Shown piece by piece: positions 17,604-28,000 of a stretch of DNA of 64,000 nucleotides. The notes below the pieces were generated by a model. It saw nothing but the letters and a program-made list of their open reading frames with translations. It was not told the DNA's origin and searched no databases. The stretch is from Sphingomonas sp. Its GTDB lineage: Bacteria > Pseudomonadota > Alphaproteobacteria > Sphingomonadales > Sphingomonadaceae. The DNA is taken from contig NZ_JAGIAM010000005.1 in the NCBI RefSeq assembly GCF_017744835.1, forward strand, positions 1 through 64,000, in the 5' to 3' direction. The position numbers and the translations under genes were made by a program. Positions within the stretch are counted from its first letter, which is position 1; each line of letters starts with the position of its first letter.

Positions 17604-18838
17604 CAATAGAGCCCCTGTTCGAGCAACTGGCCGATCAGGCCCAGCTTCGCGGCCGCGCGATATTGGACGCGGAGCAAGTCGATGCGCGCGCCGGTGAGCT
17701 GGCGCCTGGCCTCGAACCGCTCGCGGCGATTGTTGAGCACTTCGATCAGGTCGCGCCGGCCGACGCGGAACTGCTCGAGATAGGTGTCGCCGAGCGCAGT
17801 CGAGGCATCCACCTGCGCCTCCAGCGCCTGGACCCGCGTGCGCAGCATCTCCGCCTGCTCGAACAGGGTCTGCACTTCGCGGCGCAGGTCGCGCGCGACG
17901 GTCTGCTCGCTCCACACCGCGGCCTGGACGCGCTGCTCGGCGCCCTTGGGCTTGAGGAAGCTGGTCAGCCCGCCCTGCAGGTTGGAGCGGAAGCGCAGCG
18001 CGATCATCGAGTCCTCGCGCGGGATGCCGCCGACCTCGCGGCGCATCAGCGAGCCTTCGAGGTTGAGCTGCGGGAGCATCGACGCGCGCGCCTCGCGAAG
18101 CTGCGCCTGGGCGGTGTGCACGTCCTCGCCGGCCACCTTGTAGCCGGGCGAGGCCTGGATCAGCTTGGCGAGATCGTTGCGCTCGGCATAGGCCGCCACC
18201 GAGGCGGGGACCGGATCGGAGAGATCCTCGGGCTCCTCGCCCACCAGCAGCAGATATTCGTTGCGGGCATTTTCGAGTGCGCCCTGCTCGATCGCAAGCT
18301 GCTCGCGCGCGCGCGCCAGCTCGAGCGTCGAACGCTCGGGCTCGCTGCGATCGGCATAATGGCCCTCCGCGCGCGCGACGGTCATTTGCCGAATGCCGTC
18401 CAGGTCCGCGATGTGCGCCTGGAGGGCGTCGACCTGGCGCTGCGTGACGAGGATGTCGAGGTACACCTCGACGATCGAGAGCGCGACTTCCTCGCGCTTC
18501 TGGCGCAGCTTCTCCGAAATGCGCCTCCGGTCGGCGCGCGCGCTTTCCACCGCGCTGCGCGTGCGGCCCCAATCGTGGAGCATCTGGCTGGCAGTCACGT
18601 CGTAGGAGAGGCCGTCGAGGCTGACCGACTGCGGCCCGGCAGACGCCGAGAGCGACGGCAGATAGCCGCCCTTGGCGATGGTGACGTCGGTCTGCGCGGC
18701 GCCTTCCTGCGCCTGGCCCGCGCGGATCTCGGGGTTGTTCGCCAATCCCTTGCGGACGGCATCCTGGAGCGACGTGGCGGGGGCCGCCGCAGGGATCGCG
18801 ACGAGGAGCAGCATCGCCCCCCGGCACCAGCGAATCAT
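17603..18838 (-). CDS. TolC-family outer membrane channel (LapE-like)
   Basis: The outer membrane exit duct of the type I system. The protein (411 residues from the ATG at 18838) begins with a signal peptide (MIRWCRGAMLLLVAIPAAAPA) and then the two internally repeated helical/beta blocks of the OEP family, for example SLQDAVRKGLANNPEIRAG at the start and YLEQFRVGRRDLIEVLNNRRER in the second half. The start is uncertain: 18838 gives a clean signal peptide but its GGAGGG is too close, and ATGs at 18865 and 18898 are possible. It is the first gene of the secretion operon, 201 bases downstream of the adhesin gene and on the same strand. Confidence 0.88.
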   Translation of the reverse strand: MIRWCRGAMLLLVAIPAAAPATSLQDAVRKGLANNPEIRAGQAQEGAAQTDVTIAKGGYLPSLSASAGPQSVSLDGLSYDVTASQMLHDWGRTRSAVESARADRRRISEKLRQKREEVALSIVEVYLDILVTQRQVDALQAHIADLDGIRQMTVARAEGHYADRSEPERSTLELARAREQLAIEQGALENARNEYLLLVGEEPEDLSDPVPASVAAYAERNDLAKLIQASPGYKVAGEDVHTAQAQLREARASMLPQLNLEGSLMRREVGGIPREDSMIALRFRSNLQGGLTSFLKPKGAEQRVQAAVWSEQTVARDLRREVQTLFEQAEMLRTRVQALEAQVDASTALGDTYLEQFRVGRRDLIEVLNNRRERFEARRQLTGARIDLLRVQYRAAAKLGLIGQLLEQGLY

Positions 18839-18973
18839 CCCTCCCCCGCGCGTCCGCTCCCGCATGACCGGAAGCTTTCGCAATGACTTATCGGACATCC
18901 ACTGTCACGCCGCCAGGTTTATTCTTCTGCATTCTAGACTATTCCCGCCGATCCGGAAGGAAAGACGCGGCCA

Positions 18974-18989
18974 TCCGTAGTATTACGGA
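18974..18989. promoter_or_regulatory. Perfect inverted repeat upstream of the secretion operon
   Basis: TCCGTA-GTAT-TACGGA is a perfect 6-base inverted repeat with a four-base centre, about 136 bases upstream of the TolC-type start and downstream of the adhesin stop. The symmetry suits a dimeric regulator such as a LuxR-type protein. No matching regulator gene is in the window. Confidence 0.4.
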
Positions 18990-19011
18990 AGTACGCGCCT
19001 TCCCTCCCTTT

Positions 19012-19029
19012 CCCCGGCAAGCACCGGGG
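19012..19029 (-). terminator. Hairpin after the adhesin gene
   Basis: Stem CCCCGG/CCGGGG with a six-base loop, 11 bases beyond the adhesin stop. There is no U tract on the minus strand, so it may only slow transcription and let some read-through into the secretion genes. Confidence 0.4.
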
Positions 19030-19039
19030 CACATTCGGA

Positions 19040-22000
19040 TTACTGAGTGACCACCTGGACGCTGTCCTCTACCCAGATGGTGCTCGTTCCGAAGCTGTAG
19101 ACGTCATAGACATGCCCTTCGGAGACGGTCTGCCCCTGAAGATTGGCCGTCATCATCGTCACGCGATCCTCGGCATCGCCGCTGATCACGAGCGGATCGG
19201 TGCCGGTCACCGCCAGCACGCCGTCGGTGGTCAGCGTCAGGGCGTGCCCGCCGTCGTTGGTGCCCAGGTCGATCCGCTCGATGTTGTGGACGTTGGTCGA
19301 CCCGTCGAGCAGCGCCGTGGCGGTGTTGATCTGGAGCACGTCGATGCCCGCGCCGCCATCCACCAGCGTGTCGAGCGCGTCGTAGATCAGCCGGTCGTTG
19401 CCGCCGTTGCCGTGCAGCGTATCGGCCCCTGCCCCGCCATCGAGCAGATCGCCGCCGGCGCCGCCGTTGAGCGTGTCCGCGCCGCCGAAGCCATAGAGCT
19501 GGCTGCCGCTCGCCGAGCTGGCGTTCAGCACGTCCGCGCCCGCCGTGCCGTTGACCGTGGTGCCGGGCACTTCGATCGTGATGTCGAGCTGCGCGCCCGC
19601 CGTCCCGCCGGGATAGGCCAGGCTATAGTCGAACACGTCGTGCAGGTTCGCCGGCGCGGCCGGATCGTAGCTCAGCACGGCATTCGGCTGATAATGGTAG
19701 CTGCCGTCGGCATAGACGGTGAGCGTGCCATAGGTGCCGGCCACCTGGACGCCGTCGGCGTCCATCGGCGTGAGCGTCGTTCCATGCCCCACCGCCAGAT
19801 CGGCAAACGGCACCGACTGCGCGTCGTTGGCGAGCAGGTTGCCTTCGACGCTGTGCGACGTGAACTGGTTGAGGTGGGTGACGTTCTGCTGCAACGAAAT
19901 CGCAGTGGTGAAGCTGACGCCGCCGACCCCCGCGACCGCTTCGCTCGCCGTGATTGCGACATTGTACGCTCCCGACGCCAATTGGCCGGGGATCGTGATG
20001 TCGGCGGCGGTTATGCCGGTGGTCAGAAGCGCCGTCTGGCTGGTGGTGTAGACCACCACGCCGCCGGAGTTCGTGACCGTCACCGTATAGGTGGGAAGCA
20101 CGCCGGCGCCGAGGCCCGTGGCATTGGTGACCTGAAGATGCAGCGTGGTCGACGAGGTCGCGTTGCTCTCGACCGTGAAGCCGACGTTGGTGCTGGCACT
20201 CACCGTGCCGACCCCCACTATGTTCCCGTTGGCCACGAGGTTGGGATAGTTCTGCGAGGCGGTCGAATTATACGTCGGATCCAGGATGGCGGCGGTACCG
20301 CTGTCGTCCGCTGCTGCGGCAGGCGCGACGGCGTCGCTTCCCGGCGCGGCAGGATCCCAGATCAGCGTCGCATCCGGGCTGCCGACGTGGATGTAGAGGT
20401 TGGCGCTCTCGGTCCCCGCGCTGGACGAGACCGTGTACTGGAAGGTCTCTGCCTGGCCGATGTTCGCGGGATTGTTCGCCGGCGTGTAGGTGTAGCTGCC
20501 GTCGGCGTGGACCGTCAGCGTGCCATATTGGCCGTTGATCGTCTCGCCATCGGCGTCGACCGGCGTGGTGACGCCGTTGAAGGTGACGCTCTGCACCACC
20601 GCGCCGACGGGTGCCGTGTCGTTGGCAAGCAGGTCACCATTGACCGCGATTGCCGTGGACGTGGGCGGCAGGGTGTAGTTGTGATCGACGCCGTTGACCG
20701 TCAGGCTGCCGAGCAGGTTGGCGTCGAGCACGCTGGTGTCGCTGGCCATGAACGCGCGGTAGGTCCCGCCGTCCAGGGTCATGCTGGCGACCACGTCGCC
20801 GTTCAGCAGGCCCACCGTGAGCAGGCTGTAGTTCGAGTCTCCGCCGACACCCACCCACTGGCCGTCGATCAGCTCCTGCACCACGATGTGGAAGCCGCTG
20901 AGCGCCCCAAGGTTGATGAGCGCATTGTAGGAGAAGACCGCGTCCAGCTGGTGCCCGTTGGCCACGCTGAAATTGGCCGTGGGCGTGCCGAGGAGCTGCA
21001 GGTCCACCAGGTCCCCCAGCGCCGCGACGCCGACGAGATAGCTGGCGTTGACGGCAGCCATGTTGCTCGAGGGCACGCTGAGGTCGATCGACGCGTCGCC
21101 GATGTCGTTGACCAGCGCGACCAGGTCGGGCGCTCCGACGGTCGTCGGGAGCGACGTGTTGCCCGCCAGGTCGGTCTGGGTGACGACCACCGTCTCGCCG
21201 TTGGTCTGCGGCGTGGCGAGCGTCACCGTATAGGTGCCGTCGCCGGCGACATTGCCCTGGCCCAGCACCGTGGTGCCGTCCGCGGCATAGACGATGACAT
21301 GCGCGCCCGCCTCACCGGTGCCGGTGACCGTCGCCCCGGTGGCGTCGGTAACGTCCGCGATCGGAGCCCCGGGCGCGGTGGCGTCGACTTGCACCGAATA
21401 GGTGCCCGACGAGCCGGTGTTGCCCGCCGCGTCGGTCGAGCGCACCTCGAAGCTATGCGTGCCGTCCGCCAGCGTCGGCGCCTGGTAGGTCCAGTTGCCG
21501 CTCGCGTCGGTCGGCACGGTGCCGACGAGCACACCGTCCTGGTAGATGGCCACCTGGCCGTTGAGCGTCGAGCTGGTGCCATGCAGCGTCGGCGTGGCAT
21601 CGTTGGTCAGCCCGCCGTTCGCGACATTGCCGACGATCCCCGCCACGCCGTCGTCGACTGCGGTGATCGCGACCGTCGGGGCGATCGTGTCGACTGTGAA
21701 GCCGGTCGCCGCCGATACGGTGCCGCCGTTGATCGCGGCGGTCACCGAGCCGGCGCCCTGCGCCAGCGAGGCCGCCGGCACCGTGACGGTGACGAAGCCG
21801 TTCGCCAAGTCCGCCGCCGTCACAGCCACCGGCGCCTGCGCGGTGCCGTTGTAGGTTACGGTCACGCTGTCGCCTGCATTGGTGTTGGGCTGGAGCGCGA
21901 CCTGCACCTGGACACCGTTGGCCGCCTCGGCGCCGTTGACCCAGCCGTCGCCCGCTTCGGGCACGGTGGCGACCGGCGCGCCGGCGTCGACCGTCTCGGC

Positions 22001-25000
22001 GTCCGCCGGACTGGTGTTACCCGCCGCATCGGTCGCGGTGGCGCGCACCACCGTGCCGTTCGAAAGCGGTGCGGCGGGCGTGACGCTCCAGTTGCCCAAT
22101 CCGTCGGCGACGTCGGTGCCGATCACGTTGCCGGCCCCGTCCCTGACAGTGACGGTCGCGCCGGCTTCGGCCGTGCCGCTGACTTCGGTGCCGGCGGTGG
22201 GGCTGATCACCGGAGCCGGGGGCGCCGAAGAGTCCACCGTCGCGGTGGCTGCAGGCCCGGTATTGCCGGCCGCATCGGTAGCGGTGGCGTTGACCACCGT
22301 GCCGTTCGCAAGCGGAGTTCCCGGTGTGTAGCTCCAATGGCCCGTGCCATCGACCGGGATGCCGGCCGCGATCACGGTGCCCGCGCCGTCGGTGAGGGTG
22401 ACGCTGCTGTTGGGCTCGGCGGTGCCGGTGACGGGGCTGCCGTCGGTCGGCGCGATCGTCGGGGCGAGCGGAGCCACCCCGTCCACCGTCGCAGTGGCGG
22501 CAGGGCCGGTATTGCCGTTGGCATCGGTCGCGGTCGCACTGACCACCGTGCCGTCAGCCAGCGGCGACGCCGGCGTGTAGCTCCAGTGGCCCGTACCATT
22601 GACCGGAACCCCGGTTGCGATCACATTGCCCGATCCGTCGGTGAGCGTGACGGTGCTGTTGGGCTCGGCCGTGCCGGCGACCGGGCTGCCGTCGGTCGGC
22701 GCGATCACGGGCGCAGCCGGTGGGAGCGCGTCGACGATCGCCGAGTCGGGCGGGCTGATGTTGCCGGCCGGATCGGAGGCAGTGGCGCTGAGCACGGTGC
22801 CGTCGGCAAGCGGCGTCGCCGGCGTGATGCTCCAATTGCCCGAGCCATCGGCGACGTCGGTGCCGATCACATTGCCCGCGGTATCGGTGACCGTGACCGT
22901 CGCGCCCGGCTCCGCAGTGCCGATCACGCTGTTCGCATTGGCGATGCCGATCACCGGCGCGTCGGGCGCGACTGCGTCGACGGTGGTGCTGGCGGGTCCC
23001 GAGCTGTTGCCCGCCGGATCGGTCGCAGTCGCGTTGACGACGGTGCCGTCGGCAAGCGGCGTCGCCGGCGCAAAGGCCCAGCTGCCGTCGGGCGCCGCCG
23101 TGGTCGTGCCGATCGGATTGCCCGAACCGTCGGTGAGCGTCACCGTGGCGCCGGGCTCCGCGGTGCCGGTCAGGGCCACGCCGTCGGTCGGGTCGATCGT
23201 GGGCGTGCCTGGCGCGACTGCGTCCACCGTCTCGGTGTCCGGGCCGCTGGTGTTGCCGGCCGGGTCGGTCGCGGTGGCGCTGACCACCGTCCCGTCGGCG
23301 AGCGGCGAGGCCGGGGTGACGCTCCAGTTTCCGGACGCATCGGCGACGTCGGTGCCGATCACATTGCCTAGCGAGTCGGTCACCGTGACGGTGGCGCCGG
23401 CTTCGGCGGTACCGACGATCTCGGTGCCGTTGGTCGGATCGATCACCGGTGCCGCTGGTGCGATGCCGTCGACGATCTCGGTCGCGGCTGCACTGTCGGT
23501 GCCCAGGCCGTTGGTGGCGACGGCCGTAACCACCGTGCCGTCCGGCAGCTGCGCGCCGGGCGTGTAGCTCCAGTTGCCCGATCCATCGACAAGGATGCCG
23601 GTTGCGATCTGGGTACCGTCCGCCGTGAGCGTGATGGTATTGCCCGCGTCCGCCGTGCCGACGATCTCGGTGCCGTTGGTCGGATCGATCACGGGGATCG
23701 AGGGCAGCGATGCGTCGACGGTCTCGGTGCCCGGGCCGCTGGTGTTGCCCGCGGCGTCGGTTGCGGTGGCGCTGACCACGGTACCGTCCGTGAGCGGCGA
23801 GGCCGGCGTGACACTCCAGTTGCCGCCGGCATCGGCGACGTCGGTTCCGATCACATTGCCCAGGCTGTCGGTCACGGTGACCGTCGAACCGGGTTCGGCC
23901 GTGCCGACCAGCTCGGCGCCGTTGGTGGGCGCGATGACGGGGGCAGCAGGTGCGATCGCATCGACCGTCTCGGTGTCGGGCGGGCTGACATTGCCTGCCG
24001 CGTCGCTCGCAGTGGCGCTGACGACGGTGCCGTCCGCCAGCGGCGACCCCGGCGTGACGCTCCAGTTGCCCGAGCCGTCGGCGACGTCGGTGCCGACCGG
24101 ATTGCCCAGGCCGTCGGTCACCGTGACCGTCGCGCCGGGCTCGGCGGTGCCGCTGACTTCGGTGCCGTTGGTCGGCGCGATCACCGGCGCTGGCGGCGCG
24201 ACCGCATCGACGGTGGTCGCCGCCGGCGCGCTGACATTGCCCGCCGGGTCGACTGCGCGCACCTCGAGCACGGTGCCGTCCGGGAGCGGCGTGGCCGGCG
24301 TAAAGGTCCAATCCCCCGCTCCATCCGCCGTCGCCTGGCCGATGGGCGTGCCATTGGCATAGACGATGAGGATGTCGGCGCCGGGCTCGGAGCCGCCGGT
24401 GATCACCGAACCATTGCTTGGATCGATCGTCGGAGCAGCCGGTGGCGCCGAGTCGACGGTGGTGCTGGCAGGGCCGCTGGTATTGCCGGCGGCGTCGGTG
24501 GCCGTGGCGTTCACCTGCGTGCCGTCCGGCAAGGGCGTGACGGGCGTGAATGCCCAATTGCCCGATCCGTCCGCCGTCGCAGTGCCGATCGGGGTGCCGT
24601 CCGCCTGAGTCAGCGTGACCGTGGCGCCCGGTTCGGCGGTGCCCTCGAGCACCGTTCCGTTGCTGGGATCGAGCACCGGAGCGGTCGGCGCCAGCGCGTC
24701 GACGGTCTCCGTGTCGGGACCGCTGATGTTGCCTGCGGCGTCGGTTGCAGTGGCGCTGACGGTCGTGCCGTCGGCAAGCGGCGTGCCTGGTGTGACGCTC
24801 CAGTTGCCCGAGCCATCGGCGACATCGGTGCCGATCACAGTGCCCGAGCCGTCGGTGACGGTGACCGTCGCGCCAGGCTCGGCAGTGCCGCTGACTTCGG
24901 TGCCGTTGGTCGGCGCGATCACCGGTGCGCCCGGGGCGACTGCGTCGACGGTCTCGGTATCGGGACCGCTGACATTGCCCGCGGCGTCGGTCTGCGTGGC

Positions 25001-28000
25001 GCTGACGACCGTGCCATCGGCAAGCGGCGAAGCAGGCGTGACGCTCCAATTGCCCGATCCGTCGGCGACGTCGGTGCCGATCAGGTTGCCCGAACCATCG
25101 GTGACGGTCACGGTTGCGCCCGCTTCGGCGGTGCCGCTGACTTCGGTACCGTTGGTCGGAGCGATCACGGGTGCCGCCGGTGCGCTTGCGTCCACGGTCT
25201 CGGTATCGGGACCGCTGGTGTTGCCTGCGGCGTCGGTTGCGGTGGCGCTGACCACGGTTCCGTCGGCCAGGGGCGAGGCCGGTGTGACGGCCCAATTGCC
25301 CGCGCCGTCGGCGACGTCGGCGCCGATCACATTGCCCGAGGCGTCGGTGACGGTGACGGTCGCGCCGGGTTCGGCGGTGCCGCTCACCGCGGCGCCGTCG
25401 GTCGGGGCGATCACCGGAGCTGCCGGCGCCACTGCGTCGACGGTCTCCGTGTCCGGGCCGCTGGTGTTGCCCGCGGGATCGGTGGCCGTAGCGCTGACGG
25501 TCGTCCCGTCGGCGAGCGGTGCAGCGGGAGTGACGCTCCAATTGCCCGAGCCATCGGCGACGTCGGTGCCGATCACATTGCCCGAAGCATCGGTGACCGT
25601 GACCGTCGCGCCGGGTTCGGCGGTGCCGCTGACCTCGGTGCCGTCGGTCGGGGCGATCACGGGAGCAGCGGGGGCCACGGCATCGACCACGGCGGTGGCC
25701 GGCGCGCTGACGTTGCCCGCGGCATCGGTCGCGGTCGCATGGACGGTCACGCCATCCGCCAGCGGGCTGGCAGGCGTGTAGGTCCAGTTGCCCGCGCCAT
25801 CGACCGGGATGCCGCTGGCGATCACCGCGCCCGCGCCGTCGGTCAGCGTGATGCTGGTATTGGGTTCGGCGGTGCCCGTGACCGGGCTGCCGTCGGTCGG
25901 CGCGATCGTCGGGGCCGGCGGCGCGGCGGCGTCGACCGTCTCGGTGTCGGGCGCGCTGGTGTTGCCTGCGGCGTCGGTCGCCGTCGCATTCACGATCGTG
26001 CCATTCGCCAGCGGGCTGACAGGCGTGTAGCTCCAGTTGCCCGAGCCATCGACCGGAATGCCGCTGGCGATCACATTGCCGGCGCCATCGGTGAGCGTCA
26101 CGCTGGTGTTCGGCTCGGCAGTGCCCGTGACGGGACTGCCGTCGGTCGGCGCGATCACCGGAGCGGCGGGTGCCACTGCGTCGACGGTCTCCGAGTCAGG
26201 CGCGCTGGTGTTGCCCGCCGGATCGGTTGCCGTCGCATTCACGACGGTCCCGTCCGCAAGGGGCGCCGCCGGCGTGACGCTCCAGTTGCCCGAGCCATCG
26301 GCGACGTCGGTTCCGATCACATTGCCCGAGCCATCGGTGACCGTGACCGTCGCGCCGGGTTCGGCCGTGCCCGAAATCTGCGTGCCATTGGTGGGATCGA
26401 GGACGGGTGCCGCCGGAGCCACTGCGTCGACCGTCTCGCTATCCGGCGCGCTGGTGTTGCCCGCAGCGTCGGTCGCGGTCGCGCTGACGGTCGTGCCGTC
26501 GGCGAGCGGCGCAGCCGGGGTGACGCTCCAGTTGCCCGAGCCGTCGGCCACGTCGGCGCCGATCACATTGCCCGAAGCATCGGTGAGCGTCACCGTCGCG
26601 CCAGGTTCGGCAGTGCCGCTGACCTCGGTGCCGTCGGTCGGGGCGATCACCGGCGCAGCGGGAGCCGCCGCATCGACCACGGTGGTGGCCGGTGCGCTGA
26701 CGTTGCCGGCGGCATCGGCAGCGGTCGCATTGACCGTCGTGCCGTCGGCAATCGGCGTCGCCGGCGTGTAGCTCCAGTTGCCCGCGCCATCGACCGCGAT
26801 GCCGGTCGCGATCACATTGCCCGCGCCGTCGGTCAGCGTGACGCTGGTGTTCGGCTCGGCAGTGCCCGTGACGGGACTGCCGTCGGTCGGCGCGATCATC
26901 GGCGTTCCGGGCGCGACGGCGTCGACCGTCTCGGTATCCGGCGCACTGGTGTTGCCCGCGGCGTCGGTGGCCGTCGCGCTGACCGTCGTGCCATTCGCCA
27001 GCGGCGCGGCAGGCGTGACGCTCCAATTGCCCGAGCCGTCGGCGACGTCGGTTCCGATCACATTGCCTGCGCCGTCGGTGAGCGTGACGGTTGCGCCAGG
27101 CTCGGCGGTCCCGCTGACCTCGGTGCCGTTGGTGGGATCGATGGCGGGGGCAGCCGGGGCGGCGCCGTCCACGACCGTGCTGGCAGGCGGGCTGGTGTTG
27201 CCCGCGGCGTCGGTAGCGGTGGCGTTGACCACGGTGCCGTCGGCAAGCGGCGCGGCAGGCGTGACGGACCAGTTGCCTGCGACATCGGCGGTCGCCGTGC
27301 CGATCGGGTTGCCCGAGCCGTCGGTGAGCGTAACGACGCTGCCGGGCTCGGCGGTCCCCGCGATGGGGTTGCCGTCCGTCGGCATGATCGTCGGCGCTGC
27401 CGGCGCCACGGCGTCGACCGTCACGCTGGCCGCCGGACCGGCCTCGCCTTCGCTGTTGCTGGCCGTGGCAGTCACGACCGTGCCATCGGCGAGCGGCGAC
27501 GCGGGGGTAACGCTCCAGTTGCCCGAGCCGTCGGCGACGTCGGTCCCGATCACATTGCCCGAAGCATCGGTGACGCTGACCGTCGATCCAGGCAGGGCCG
27601 TGCCCGAGATTTCGGTGCCGTTGCTCGGATCGAGCACGGGCGCCGGCGGGGGAGGCAGCAGATCGGGCGCCGTCGCGGTGACCGGCGTGCTCTCATTGCC
27701 AGCACCGTCGGTGACGGTGACTCTGACCGTCTCGCCATTAGTCAGCGGCGGATCGAGCGGCGCCGTGAAGCTGCCATCGGGGCCTGCGGTGACGCTGGTG
27801 TCGGGGGTGCCGTCGCCGTTGGTGTCGACGCCGACGCTCGCGCCAGGCTCGGCGCTGCCGGTGACGGCGGTGCCGTCGGGCGTGACCGTCACGCCGGTCG
27901 CCGGCGCAGGCGGCGTGGTATCGGGCGCCGTCGCGGTGACCGGCGTGCTCTCGTTGCCGGCGCCGTCGGTGACGGTGACTTCGACCGTCTGACCGTTGGT

